DNA of 42,504 nt, from positions 1 to 42,504 of IMG/VR virus record IMGVR_UViG_3300036766_002276. One strand, given 5' to 3'. Shown in pieces: positions 1-8,343 of this stretch (the first letter of the stretch is position 1; every line of letters begins with the position of its first letter). The notes beneath the pieces were generated by a model that was not told where the DNA came from, ran no database searches, and worked only from the letters and a program-made list of their open reading frames with translations. This DNA comes from a virus. Both the position numbers and the translations under genes were made by a program.

Positions 1-1653
1 TCATTGCCTATCTGAACGCGACCTATTACAAGTTTCCGCAGCAATAAGTGCATTAGCGACAATCGCACCCCGGCGCAGCCGGGGCGCTCGTCCCGGCTGT
101 GCGCTTGAATTGGGGTGCCAATTTCGAGCATTGTGAACCTCTCCGCCGGATCCGATCAGCTTCGCCTGGTTGTAGTGGATCGTCACACGGTCGCCGGCGA
201 TCACCGCCTTGTCGATGAACGAGCCCAGGAATTCCCTTACCTTCTTCGGGTCCCCCGTCTCCTCCAGCAATTGCCGAAGGTAGTCGCCGATCTCCCTGAT
301 CTCGCGATCGCCGATCTTCGCCTGCGGAACCGGCTGGTTTTCCAGATCGGTCAGCTCGGTCTCGATCGCGCGCATGCGTTCGTTCAGCTCGGCAAGGCGC
401 GGCCCGATGTCGCCCAGGTTGGGGGCGTCCTTGCCGTGTAGTTCGAGCACTTCATACAGCCGGCGCCGGCGAGCCTCCTTGTTGCGCAGCTCGGCGACCA
501 GGTCGGCCCGCTTGCCCTCCCGGTCTTTCACGAACTTGCCCTTCAGCTCGTAAATCTGCTGGATGATCTCGGCGACACGCTCCGGGCTCAGTATCCTGTC
601 GAGCACAAAACCGAGCAGCCACTGATCGAGGTCGTTGGCCGGCAGCCGGCGGTTGGCGCAGCCGGTTCCCCTTTGCGCGCCGCGGCAGTTGTAGTAGCTA
701 TACACCCTGTTCCTGCCGGTAGCCGACTCGATCTGCATTCCGGTGCCGCAAGCACCGCATCGCAGGAGGCCGGTGAACAGGAAGCGGCTCTTCGGGCTGC
801 CGCGCTGCACGGCCGGCGCCCGCTCGGCAAATAATTTTTGTACCTCCATGAACGCCTCCTCTTGGATGATCGGCTCGTGGCTTTTCGTGCGGATCCACTC
901 CGACTCCGGCCGGATCCGCTTGTTGGCGTGATCGTTCCGGTTGAATGTGAGGTAGCCGGCATAAACCCAGTTCTTCAACAGGTAGATGATGCGGCCCTTC
1001 GTCCACAGCTTGCCGCGGCACAGGCGGCCTGAAGAGTTCAACGCGATCGCGATGCTCTTGGTGCCGGCGCCGTTGGAAAACTGGAAGAAGATCTCGCGCA
1101 CGATCTCCGCCTCCTCCGGGCGAACCTGCAGGCGCCGGCGCTGGCCGTTGGGCACGGAGCGATATCCGTGTGGAACCCCGCTGCCGTTGAAATGGCCGTC
1201 CCTGGCATTCTTCAACATCGATCGCAGTGTGTCCTTGCTGATCGTCCTGCTCGTGTTTTCGTCCATGAGCTCGAACAATCCCTCGAGCAACCATCCTTCG
1301 TCGGTGCTGGTGTCGATGTTCTGTGAGACGTACACCATTTCAGTCCCGCGGCGGCGCAGATTGAATTTTGTCCAGGCCGCCAGCGCGCGGTGCCTCGCAA
1401 ACCGCGCTGTGTTCCACAGGATGAAGTAATCGATGTCGCGCAGCTCACAATAATCGACGGCCTCGTCGAACACGTCCCGGTTTAGCTTCCGCCCTGAGAC
1501 CCCATCCTCGATGAACACCTTGATGACGTCGGCGCCCAGCTCCCCGGCCTTCGCGCGGCTGACTTCGATCTGACTTTCGATCGGCAGCTCCTCCTCGGCC
1601 TGGCCGGCGGTGCTCACTCGAGCGAGGATGATCGCTTTTTTCATTGCAGCCAT
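1..1653 (-). CDS. Large serine recombinase (phage integrase/resolvase family)
   Basis: This is a 550-residue large serine recombinase that would catalyse site-specific DNA integration, excision or inversion through a Ser-DNA intermediate. The N-terminal resolvase domain begins with ILARVSTAGQ, and S14 is the expected nucleophile. A recombinase domain follows at about 160-290, then a zinc ribbon with CGAC near 299-302 and two more cysteines to about 332, then a charged coiled-coil region, as is usual in this family. The start at 1653 lies 1 nt after the stop of the upstream gene, whose last codons contain the GGGAAG ribosome binding site. An earlier in-frame ATG at 1704 lies inside that gene and is less likely. 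The stop codon is the first three bases of the window. The last ~45 residues are low-complexity and may be variable. Confidence 0.93.
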   Translation of the reverse strand: MAAMKKAIILARVSTAGQAEEELPIESQIEVSRAKAGELGADVIKVFIEDGVSGRKLNRDVFDEAVDYCELRDIDYFILWNTARFARHRALAAWTKFNLRRRGTEMVYVSQNIDTSTDEGWLLEGLFELMDENTSRTISKDTLRSMLKNARDGHFNGSGVPHGYRSVPNGQRRRLQVRPEEAEIVREIFFQFSNGAGTKSIAIALNSSGRLCRGKLWTKGRIIYLLKNWVYAGYLTFNRNDHANKRIRPESEWIRTKSHEPIIQEEAFMEVQKLFAERAPAVQRGSPKSRFLFTGLLRCGACGTGMQIESATGRNRVYSYYNCRGAQRGTGCANRRLPANDLDQWLLGFVLDRILSPERVAEIIQQIYELKGKFVKDREGKRADLVAELRNKEARRRRLYEVLELHGKDAPNLGDIGPRLAELNERMRAIETELTDLENQPVPQAKIGDREIREIGDYLRQLLEETGDPKKVREFLGSFIDKAVIAGDRVTIHYNQAKLIGSGGEVHNARNWHPNSSAQPGRAPRLRRGAIVANALIAAETCNRSRSDRQ

Positions 1654-1654
1654 T

Positions 1655-2152
1655 TTACTTCCCGCTCTTGATTCTCGATATGTGACGTATGTTGATCCTC
1701 TCACCCAGGTGCCGGTGGACCGCGTCCTGGATCTCCTTGGCTGTCATTCCCGCGCTGCATAGCGCCTCGATGTAGCGGTTGCGCTGGAATCTCAGGTAGG
1801 AACGGAACGATCGCATGCGGATATCCAGGCCCCCGTCGTCGCTGCGAAACGCCGGCTCGGCATCCAGGATGCGCCATGTGGCCAGGAAAGCGTCAACGCC
1901 CACCGCGGCGGCGATCCGCAGCCAGACGCTCTGCAGGCCCATCGTGCGGAGCTCGTCGAGCCGCGGATCGCGAGTTTCACCTTCGCCAGGCAAAAGTTTG
2001 AGACATGTGCAGGCGTCCAGGTACCCACCCCCCCTGGGAGGAGAGGCGAGGGACGGCCGCCGACCCCCCACCCCCTGCGGATCTGCGGGCTCGACCAGGC
2101 CCAGGTCGGCCAGCTCGCGATCCGAACTGCGCTTTACACTCTGTCCAGCCAT
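1655..2152 (-). CDS. Hypothetical protein with C-terminal helix-turn-helix-like region
   Basis: This 165-residue protein is not recognised as a named family. Its N-terminal third is low-complexity (Pro/Gly/Arg, over C-rich runs at 2028-2080). Residues ~80-165 look globular and helical. The C-terminus contains a helix-turn-helix-like stretch (MTAKEIQDAVHRHLGE followed by a basic end, SRIKSGK), so DNA binding is plausible. The start at 2152 is set by a TGATG overlap with the upstream small gene, with GAGGGG upstream; an in-frame ATG at 2200 lies inside that gene. The gene ends 1 nt before the serine recombinase, which suggests a coupled trio and perhaps a regulator or directionality factor for the recombinase. 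That role is inference from position only. Confidence 0.6.
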   Translation of the reverse strand: MAGQSVKRSSDRELADLGLVEPADPQGVGGRRPSLASPPRGGGYLDACTCLKLLPGEGETRDPRLDELRTMGLQSVWLRIAAAVGVDAFLATWRILDAEPAFRSDDGGLDIRMRSFRSYLRFQRNRYIEALCSAGMTAKEIQDAVHRHLGERINIRHISRIKSGK

Positions 2153-2340
2153 CAGCTCAGCCCCTCGGCCATGCCCGCGAACTGCGCTTTCCTCAAGCAT
2201 ACGCAGTTCCCATCAACCGTATAGATGTGCCGCCTACATTGAGTTAGCCCGATATCGATCCAAGTTGCAGCCATAGCCGCGCCCGGCCGCCCTTGCCCAC
2301 TGCCATCACTATGTAAACCATGTTTTAACCCCTCTCTCAT
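2152..2340 (-). CDS. Small cysteine-containing protein
   Basis: This 62-residue frame is kept because its stop overlaps the next start (TGATG at 2150-2154), the same coupling used throughout this region. A weak AAGGTGG sequence precedes the ATG at 2340. An internal Met at residue 23 (MAATWIDIG) could be the true start of a 40-residue product. It has three cysteines in a short C-terminal segment (TQCRRHIYTVDGNCVCL), which might bind metal. No family is recognised. It would be the first gene of a three-gene unit ending in the serine recombinase. Confidence 0.45.
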   Translation of the reverse strand: MREGLKHGLHSDGSGQGRPGAAMAATWIDIGLTQCRRHIYTVDGNCVCLRKAQFAGMAEGLS

Positions 2341-2430
2341 CTACGCCACCTTTTTAGAGGTGTGCCACCTATCACCGCTGCGGGCGCGTGCCTCGGCGTG
2401 GCTGTGGAAAACATGGTCGATATCCTGGTG

Positions 2431-3465
2431 CTATGGTTGCTGCAGGCGCTTCAGAATGTCCGAGACTGGCGTCTTGATCTTCGCCAATGGGTTGGCTCTA
2501 TCTGCTTCCCTGGCCAGCTTCCTGATGGCCAGGTCGGTGTAGATCTTGGTCGACGTCGGATCGCTATGGCCCATCAGCATCTGCCGCACGAGGAGATCAA
2601 CATCGGACTCGGCGAGCTCGGCGCCGAAGAGATGGCGCATAGCATGCGGGTGCAGGTGCTCCTTGGGGATATCAAGGTCCTTGCCATAATGGGCGAAGAT
2701 TCGCGCCAACGCCCTGCGATTCAGTCGCCGGCGAGCACCTCGGTATTCATGCGCCGGGCAGCTCGGACACTTTGTCGAGACGAACAACACGCGATCGCCG
2801 TCGTCGAGCTGGCGATCGATCGCCTTCAGCTCCGCGTGGTCGATGTACACGCGCAGCATCAGATCCGCATCCTGCGGCACAGGCACCTTGCGGACGCGAT
2901 CGCCTTTCTCCCGAACACGGATCACCAGGCGCGGCCGCCCGTCGATCGACTCGTGCAGTACGTCGCTCTCGTTCAGCCCCACCAGGCCGCTTACGCGCAG
3001 GCCGCAGCCGAGCAGCAGCGCGAACATCGCGCTGTCGCGCACGCCGATGAACGTGTTGTAGTCCGGCGCGAACATCAACTTCTCCGCGCTCGCCAGACTC
3101 ATGGCCTCGGGCAGCGCGCGCGGTATGCGCGGGTATTCGATATTGGCGGCCACGTTCGTCTTCACGTGGCGGTTTGCCACCAGCCATTTATAAAATTCGC
3201 GCACGCCCATCACGTAAGTCCGGCGCGCCGCGGGCCCGAGGCCCTTCCGATGCAGCCAGATCCCGGTGAACAGCACCAGGTCATCGCGCGTCCCCTCGAG
3301 CGGATCGCGGCCGGCATAGAACTCCTCCATGCGACCGAGCGCGAGCCGGTACGCCTCGATCGTCCGCAACGACCTGTTTTTGTTGTGGCGCTTAAACTCC
3401 AGGAACGCGGTTACCCGCGCGCTGAAATCGCCGACCGATCCTTCAGACACTTGCACCCGGAGCAC
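2431..3465 (-). CDS. Tyrosine site-specific recombinase/integrase (XerC/D-like)
   Basis: This is a 344-residue phage-type tyrosine recombinase. The N-terminal half (about 11-105) is the SAM-like core-binding domain. The C-terminal catalytic domain shows the full active site: R157 in GLRVSG, a Lys in the REKG turn near 187, H274-x-x-R277 in HPHAMRH, H300 in MGH, and the nucleophile Y309 in KIYTDL. The length is typical of integrases. The assigned start is a GTG at 3465. The nearest Shine-Dalgarno-like sequence (GAGGGG) is rather far away, so the exact start is uncertain by a few codons. The gene lies directly downstream of the iteron region, where attP arm sites would normally be found. It is one of three recombinase genes here. 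Confidence 0.93.
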   Translation of the reverse strand: MLRVQVSEGSVGDFSARVTAFLEFKRHNKNRSLRTIEAYRLALGRMEEFYAGRDPLEGTRDDLVLFTGIWLHRKGLGPAARRTYVMGVREFYKWLVANRHVKTNVAANIEYPRIPRALPEAMSLASAEKLMFAPDYNTFIGVRDSAMFALLLGCGLRVSGLVGLNESDVLHESIDGRPRLVIRVREKGDRVRKVPVPQDADLMLRVYIDHAELKAIDRQLDDGDRVLFVSTKCPSCPAHEYRGARRRLNRRALARIFAHYGKDLDIPKEHLHPHAMRHLFGAELAESDVDLLVRQMLMGHSDPTSTKIYTDLAIRKLAREADRANPLAKIKTPVSDILKRLQQP

Positions 3466-3720
3466 CCAAATCAGCTATCCCCTCGTTAACAAAGAAAAAA
3501 ATATGGGTGCAAGTTGAATTCTGCCATGCACCCGCCGGACCCACCAAAAGATGCCGAAACCCGCGTCCAGACTGAATTTCAGGCCGGGTGGGAGTGAGTT
3601 ATCCACAGGCGGCACTTGCACCCAACATGCACCCGAAGCACCCAACATGCACCCTCACATGCACCCAAATAATTATCTTAAAAAATAGATAGATAGATCG
3701 TTTTGGGTGCTCCGGGTGCA
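3452..3720. repeat. Iteron array with DnaA box and AT-rich tract (candidate replication origin or att arm sites)
   Basis: Eleven copies of the motif TGCACCC, or its core GCACCC, occur in both orientations between the integrase start and the end of the primase-helicase gene: 3452, 3462, 3505(-), 3527, 3617, 3628, 3638, 3648, 3660, 3705(-) and 3714(-). The five central copies are 10-12 bp apart, about one helical turn. They include a 17-bp direct repeat at 3618-3634 and 3638-3654 (20-bp period). A 19-bp perfect inverted repeat (TGCACCCGGAGCACCCAAA, 3452-3470 with 3702-3720) encloses the array. A perfect DnaA box lies at 3599-3607, and an AT-rich stretch with ATAG repeats spans 3667-3697. This combination is typical of iteron origins. 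Integrase arm-type sites are the main alternative. Confidence 0.75.
3599..3607 (+). promoter_or_regulatory. Consensus DnaA box
   Basis: The sequence TTATCCACA matches the strict DnaA-box consensus exactly. It sits 10 bp from the helically phased iteron block and about 60 bp from the AT-rich tract. That supports reading the surrounding gene-free stretch as an origin opened with help from host DnaA. Confidence 0.6.
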
Positions 3721-3829
3721 TGCTTTTCGAAAAACGTCCGCCCCTCATCTTCCAGGCCGCCAAAAAAAGAGGGCCGACACCAAAATAAGTACTTGATATT
3801 GAAGAAAACACGGCTCAGCCACACCGCGC
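3721..3829. other. Gene-free spacer between iterons and primase-helicase stop
   Basis: This is the right-hand remainder of the 364-bp gene-free stretch 3466-3829. It is relatively AT-rich, with A-tracts such as GCCAAAAAAAGAGG near 3760. No convincing hairpin terminator or open reading frame is visible in it. Confidence 0.4.
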
Positions 3830-6800
3830 TTAACTGAATTGCGCCTTCGGCGCGATTTGCGGCGCTGCCGCGGAGGTGGCGGGCAACGGGGGCGAGCCGC
3901 AGGCTTGCGCATCCCCCTCCGGTGCCTCGTAGTCGGTCCAGGACCACAGCGTGATGCGGTTGCCATGGATCACCTTGTCGGCGGTCGGAGACCACCCCTC
4001 TGCCCTGATCGTGGCGATCTCGTTGGCGATCCGCACGCCGAGCTGCTTGGCGTTCACGAATGGCACCCTGACGCCGTACTCGCGGCCGTAGCGCATCATC
4101 ATCGAGAGCAGATCGGCCGTGGTGCAGCGGAAGGTGTAATAGTGGTGCCCGATGCCTCTGCCGTCCTGCACGATCTCCTCGCGGGCCACCTTCAGGCCCA
4201 GGAGCTCGCACCACAGGGGCTCATTGCCCACAGTGTCGGCCTTGCGGCTGTATTCGATCAGGAACACGCGCTTGAGGCCGTTCAGGAGCTGCAGCACCGC
4301 GTTGGTGCCCTGCTCGATCATGCGGCTGTGCTCGTTCTGGTACTTGATCCATGCATCGAGCAGCACATATTCCGGCGCGCGGTTGCCCGCATCGGCCGAG
4401 AGATCGTCCGACAGCGGCATGTAGCGCAGCAGCGCCTTCGCGATCAGCACCAGCAGCGACAGGTACTCCGTCACCCGCTCCTTGCTGAAATCGGCGTGTT
4501 GCTCCTTCGCGTAGCGGATCAGCGCGCCGCGTTCGGACAGGCTCGGCATTACTTTCTCCGCCAGGATCTGCAGCCAGGCCGACAGCAGATCGTCGCGCTT
4601 CGCCCCCATGCGCTGAACCGTTTCCGTCTCGACGAAGTCCTTGCGCTGCCAGCGCTTGGAGAAATCGACACAGAAGGTGCGGTTGATCAGTTCCGGCCGC
4701 GCGAACGGCTCGATCGCGGTGATGGCCACCAGGCAGTTGATCGTTTCTTTCACGACCTCGGAGGCGGTGCCCTGGCCGCGCTTGATGTTCGAGGCGCCCG
4801 TGGCCGCGAGCAGGAGGAAGTTGAGCGCGTTGCGGTTCAGATCGTCCGTCTCCAGGTTATCCTTGATGATCAGCGGCTCGGTGGAGGCCATCGAATAATC
4901 CGACGCAGTGGTCGAGCGGCCGACCATGTTCTCGCCGTAAATCAGGAGAGACATCAGCTTCGCGGCCGTCGTCTTTCCGGATCCCGACATGCCCTCCATT
5001 TTCATCAGCGCGCGGCTCTCCGAGAACGGCAGCAGGAACGCCGACAGCGCCCAGGCGAGCAGCAGGTAGCGCTGCGCCGGCTCGCAGCTCATATTGTCGA
5101 GCAGCAGCGTCTTCATCTCGCGCATCGCGGCCGCCACGTTGACCTCGGGGTCGTAATCGAACTTCTTCATCTGCCCGGATTCGGACAAGAGCACGTTGTG
5201 CGCATTGGTGCCGTTCTCGGCCAGGTCCACCTCGCCGCCGGCGATGGCAAGGATCCTGTTGGCAGGGTCTTTGAGGTTCAGGTACAGCACCGGCTTGTCG
5301 TCGTCGTTCAGGAGCGAGATCCAGCCGAACTCGGACAGCCGGTCGCCGCGCGTATAACAGAGCGATCGCAATTCCTCCCACACGAACTTGGCCAGCGCCG
5401 TGGTGTAGTTGATGCCGGTGAGTTTGTGCATCAGCGCCTTGAACGGCGTGTTGTCGCCGATCTGGTAGATGGTCTGCTCATAGAAGATGTGGAGCTTGTC
5501 GCCCGAGACAAAAAACCGGCCGTGCGATTTGAAGTACTCCCACACCTGCATCGACGCCACGCGCATGAAGCCTTCGCTCTTGGTCGATCCGTTGAAACTC
5601 GCCACCAATTGCTCCAGCGTCTCGCGCAGGTCGAAGCCGTGCTTGATGCTGTTCAGCACGCTGTCGCGCGAGAAGCCGAACTTCTGCAGCTCGTTGATCA
5701 CCGCGTCGCGCTCGAGCTCGGGCAGCAGCGCCAGGTACTCGAAGAAATCGATCTCCTCGAGGTAGCGCAGCGTCGCGTCGGCCGCCTCGCGCACGTTGGC
5801 CGGCAGCACCTTCAGCTCCCACAGCAGCGGGTTGTGCGCTTTCTTCAGCGCGGCCGCGATCCGCCGCGGCGCGCCATCGATGTCTTTCTGGATCCAGTCG
5901 TCCGGATCCTCGCCCGGCTCCATCAGCGCGCTGGCCACCACGCACTTGCAGCCGCGGTTGCGCAGCAGGTGCTGATAGAGCTTGCGCGTGTACTTGATGC
6001 CCGCCGGCGGCTGGCCCTGGTCGCCCCACTTCGTGTCGTAGTCGAACCACAGCACGAAGCGCTTGCCCGCGGCGTGCGTGTCGATCCAGCGGATCTGCTC
6101 GGCCGACACGCTGCCCAGGGACGCGAGCACGTTGCGGCTGCCGGCGTCGATGAAGCTCGCCAGGTCGTTCTCGCCTTCGCACAAGATCACGGTCTCCGCC
6201 TTGATCGCCTTCTGGTTGCCCCAGGCGAAACCGTCGAGCCGGTTTTGCGCGCGGAACTGGTAGTCGATCTCCTTCTTCGGATCCTTCAGCGTGAAATGCG
6301 CCACCTCGCCCGAGGGCAGCCGGTGCGGGAAAATCGCCAGACCGGGCAGGAAGAAATCGCGCCAATCCCCGGGCTTGCCCTTTTTTTCGACGTAGAGCCC
6401 GGCCGCCTTGATCTGCTCGAGCGTGAAGCCCTGCGCCTGCAGCGCCTGCGCCAGGCGCCCGTCGGAGGCCCCCACCTCCATCGCTTCCAGCGTCGCCGGC
6501 TTGTGCCCGCGGCCCTTTTCCGCCTTCGGCGCCGTCAGCCAGGTCAAAAGTTCCGGCCGGCTGGCCAGCACCAGGCGGTAATGCGAAATCGAGGCCTCCA
6601 GGATGCGCTGTAGCACGCTATCGGCGGGGGGCCGGGCCTCTCCCCCTCCCCATTCCGTCTTGCGCTCAGGCAGCGTAACGCCGGCGAACTGCGCCACGTC
6701 GCGCAGCGCGTCGCCCTTGGCCAGGGCCTTGTGCGCCTCGGCGAAGGTGAACACGTCGCCGGCGCGATCGCAGGAGTGGCACTTGTAAGCCGACATCCCC

Positions 6801-6997
6801 TCGCCGTAGAGCGTGAAGCAATCGTTGTGGCCGCAGAAGGGGCACGGATTGAAGCGGATCTGCGACCCCACGCGCGCCGGCGCGAGGTTGGTCACATGCT
6901 GGATATAGTCCACCAGGTTCGCGCGCGCCTTCACGTCCTGAAAAATGCGGGTCGTGTCGCGCGGATCCTTGGCCTTGGAAGCTTGGCTGGTTGTCAT
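3830..6997 (-). CDS. DNA primase-helicase fusion (CHC2 zinc finger, TOPRIM, AAA+ helicase)
   Basis: This 1055-residue replication protein would prime and unwind DNA at the phage origin. Residues 52-76 form a CHC2-like zinc ribbon (CPFC and CHSC pairs). Residues ~268-345 form a TOPRIM domain with the acidic CEGEND motif (E274) and DYD (319-321). The C-terminal half carries an ATPase with Walker A GMSGSGKTT (669-677) and a Walker B-like acidic stretch near 709-720. This primase-plus-helicase layout is known from phages and satellites such as P4, although the helicase class cannot be fixed by eye. The start at 6997 has only a weak upstream SD. The gene ends next to the iteron region, consistent with a self-contained replication module. 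Confidence 0.88.
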   Translation of the reverse strand: MTTSQASKAKDPRDTTRIFQDVKARANLVDYIQHVTNLAPARVGSQIRFNPCPFCGHNDCFTLYGEGMSAYKCHSCDRAGDVFTFAEAHKALAKGDALRDVAQFAGVTLPERKTEWGGGEARPPADSVLQRILEASISHYRLVLASRPELLTWLTAPKAEKGRGHKPATLEAMEVGASDGRLAQALQAQGFTLEQIKAAGLYVEKKGKPGDWRDFFLPGLAIFPHRLPSGEVAHFTLKDPKKEIDYQFRAQNRLDGFAWGNQKAIKAETVILCEGENDLASFIDAGSRNVLASLGSVSAEQIRWIDTHAAGKRFVLWFDYDTKWGDQGQPPAGIKYTRKLYQHLLRNRGCKCVVASALMEPGEDPDDWIQKDIDGAPRRIAAALKKAHNPLLWELKVLPANVREAADATLRYLEEIDFFEYLALLPELERDAVINELQKFGFSRDSVLNSIKHGFDLRETLEQLVASFNGSTKSEGFMRVASMQVWEYFKSHGRFFVSGDKLHIFYEQTIYQIGDNTPFKALMHKLTGINYTTALAKFVWEELRSLCYTRGDRLSEFGWISLLNDDDKPVLYLNLKDPANRILAIAGGEVDLAENGTNAHNVLLSESGQMKKFDYDPEVNVAAAMREMKTLLLDNMSCEPAQRYLLLAWALSAFLLPFSESRALMKMEGMSGSGKTTAAKLMSLLIYGENMVGRSTTASDYSMASTEPLIIKDNLETDDLNRNALNFLLLAATGASNIKRGQGTASEVVKETINCLVAITAIEPFARPELINRTFCVDFSKRWQRKDFVETETVQRMGAKRDDLLSAWLQILAEKVMPSLSERGALIRYAKEQHADFSKERVTEYLSLLVLIAKALLRYMPLSDDLSADAGNRAPEYVLLDAWIKYQNEHSRMIEQGTNAVLQLLNGLKRVFLIEYSRKADTVGNEPLWCELLGLKVAREEIVQDGRGIGHHYYTFRCTTADLLSMMMRYGREYGVRVPFVNAKQLGVRIANEIATIRAEGWSPTADKVIHGNRITLWSWTDYEAPEGDAQACGSPPLPATSAAAPQIAPKAQFS

Positions 6998-7001
6998 TTT
7001 T

Positions 7002-7117
7002 CGTTGTCGGTGGGCACATCAGTGGCGCCCGCGGTGCAGCAGGAGGAGGAGCATTTCCATCCGCGTCGCCACCTGCCGGGATATGCCCCTCTAGCCGGCC
7101 TTGGGGTTCCTGAAGTT
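7002..7117. other. Short spacer upstream of the primase-helicase gene
   Basis: This stretch between the methyltransferase and primase-helicase genes has no supported gene. On the minus strand it contains a 13-codon Leu-rich reading frame (MEMLLLLLHRGRH) ending shortly before the primase start. That could be a leader peptide but may equally be chance. Confidence 0.3.
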
Positions 7118-7147
7118 AAAATTGGGATTTATATCTTTAACTTGCAT
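7118..7147. repeat. Left arm of inverted repeat flanking the methyltransferase
   Basis: Read on the minus strand this arm begins ATGCAAGTTAAAGATATAA and continues to about 30 bp. The same 19 bp occur in opposite orientation at 7910-7928, followed by one mismatch and a shared TCCC. The arm contains the last codons and stop of the methyltransferase gene. Confidence 0.8.
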
Positions 7148-7901
7148 GGCTCTTTAATACCTTGAATGCAGTTGCTGCCACTCGCGGAACCTGTCCATTC
7201 CCAAGGGCTTGAAGTCGCTCCATCCGATAGGCCAGCCCATTAACCACTCGACAAACTCCGGGTTCATCTGGCCAGTCGGTAGGTGCCGACCATCTTTCAT
7301 TTCCGCCCTGCATACAGCAAAACTCAGTGAGTCTTGAGTTACCTTCCCATCCCACTTCAGGGCCGTCCCCATCGTGCAACTTGCATCCCGCGGGGACTTC
7401 GTTGGCGTAGGCCAGAATCCAGATTCTTTCCCGTTTATGAATTCCTCCGACGTGATGCGCTCCCAGCACTCCCCATTCCGCATCGAACCCCAGCGCGGCC
7501 AAGTCTCCGAGAACTCGGTGTAGCCCCCGAAAAGTGAGTGCTGGGCTGTTTTCCACGAACGCGAATCGCGGCTGTATTTCGCGAATGATCCGCGCCATCT
7601 CTCGCCACAATCCGCTACGCTCGCCTTCGATTCCCCTCCGGTTTGATCCTCCGGCTGTGCTAATGTCTTGACAGGGGAAGCCGCCCGAAATGACATCGAT
7701 TTTCCCTCGCCATTCCTGTCCGTTGAATGTTCGAACATCGTCCCAGATCGGGAACTTTTCGAGCAATCCATCGCGTTGCCTTGCGAGCAAAACACTTCGG
7801 CAGTAGATATCAATTTCAACAGCGCAGATGGTGCGCCATCCAAGGAGTTGCCCTCCCAAGATGCCGCCTCCTGCCCCTGCAAAAAGTGCCAACTCATTCA
7901 T
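7137..7901 (-). CDS. DNA cytosine-C5 methyltransferase
   Basis: This 254-residue enzyme transfers a methyl group from S-adenosylmethionine to cytosine in DNA. The conserved C5 motifs are clear: motif I LALFAGAGGG (4-13), motif IV GGFPCQD with catalytic C77, motif VI ENS (117-119), motif VIII KRERIW near 156-161 and a motif IX/X-like LGNGQVPR near 233-240. The target-recognition region between about 167 and 220 is very short, so the protein is smaller than most bacterial homologues, as in other phage enzymes. No cognate endonuclease is nearby, so it is an orphan, probably protecting phage DNA or altering host methylation. Its codons are more AT-rich than those of its neighbours, and inverted repeats bracket it, both signs of recent acquisition. 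Confidence 0.93.
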   Translation of the reverse strand: MNELALFAGAGGGILGGQLLGWRTICAVEIDIYCRSVLLARQRDGLLEKFPIWDDVRTFNGQEWRGKIDVISGGFPCQDISTAGGSNRRGIEGERSGLWREMARIIREIQPRFAFVENSPALTFRGLHRVLGDLAALGFDAEWGVLGAHHVGGIHKRERIWILAYANEVPAGCKLHDGDGPEVGWEGNSRLTEFCCMQGGNERWSAPTDWPDEPGVCRVVNGLAYRMERLQALGNGQVPRVAATAFKVLKSHAS

Positions 7902-7909
7902 TTTCCGAA

Positions 7910-7941
7910 ATGCAAGTTAAAGATATAAGTCCCTAAATTTT
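7910..7941. repeat. Right arm of inverted repeat flanking the methyltransferase
   Basis: On the plus strand it begins ATGCAAGTTAAAGATATAA. It lies 9 nt upstream of the methyltransferase start and contains the stop codon of the preceding DUF1566-like gene. It pairs with the arm at 7118-7147. Confidence 0.8.
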
Positions 7942-8343
7942 TACTCTACGGACAGCGCGCGCCCTGAGCTCGGCACTCTTGTGGAGGCTGGTCCGGTAGC
8001 CATAGGAGAAGAGCTGGAACCAGGCGGAGCCGGCGTCAGAGGCGTGTGGTTCGCATGACCAGTACGCCTCGTCCTTGAACAAATGCCTGCCATTGACGCG
8101 GCCGAGGCCGAGCTCGCGCAGATTCAACACCGTCCCGCCCTGTTTCTTCGCCCAGGCTTGCGCCTGGTCGAACGTGCCTGACTTCATCTCGCCAGGCAAC
8201 ACGATCACGTGGCACTCGGGCTTGCCGTTCTGATCGACGAGGTAGCCGATGTTTACCTCGCCCCTCTTCAGCGCTGGGAGTTTGATGCTGACGGCCGCGG
8301 AGGCCTTGCTGATCTTCGGTGCTGCAGCTTTCTTGATTGCCAT
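7933..8343 (-). CDS. DUF1566-like protein
   Basis: This 136-residue protein has an Ala/Lys-rich N-terminus and a C-terminal half resembling DUF1566-type phage proteins. The recognisable parts are TFDQAQAWAKKQGGT, then DEAYWSCEPHASDAGSAW and an ending ELRARAVRRV, a C-type-lectin-like signature. Its role in phages is not established. The start at 8343 is set by a good AGGAGA site 6 nt upstream; longer in-frame starts run back into the tRNA-like region. Domains of this sort can be displayed variable proteins in diversity-generating retroelements, but no reverse transcriptase is visible here. The stop lies within the right inverted-repeat arm of the methyltransferase cassette. Confidence 0.7.
   Translation of the reverse strand: MAIKKAAAPKISKASAAVSIKLPALKRGEVNIGYLVDQNGKPECHVIVLPGEMKSGTFDQAQAWAKKQGGTVLNLRELGLGRVNGRHLFKDEAYWSCEPHASDAGSAWFQLFSYGYRTSLHKSAELRARAVRRVKI

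Noticed and set aside
2362-3489. 375-codon plus-strand frame
   Set aside because: Antisense to the tyrosine integrase, which has all catalytic residues.
3617-3666. CRISPR-like short repeats
   Set aside because: Units are 6-7 bp at 10-12-bp spacing with no constant long repeat or unique spacers, so an iteron array fits, not CRISPR.
3599-3811. 70-codon minus-strand frame through the iterons
   Set aside because: Its C-terminus is just translated repeat DNA (VHVRVHVG) and it has no supporting start context.
3839-6613. 924-codon plus-strand frame
   Set aside because: Antisense to the primase-helicase, whose zinc-ribbon, TOPRIM and Walker motifs define the true strand.
7154-7897. 247-codon minus-strand frame overlapping the methyltransferase in another phase
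   Set aside because: It covers nearly the whole methyltransferase gene, whose C5 motifs are unmistakable; the alternative frame shows no domain and starts 4 nt after the real start.
7933-8343. Diversity-generating retroelement target
   Set aside because: The DUF1566-like protein has a lectin-like end, but no reverse transcriptase and no template repeat are visible in the window.
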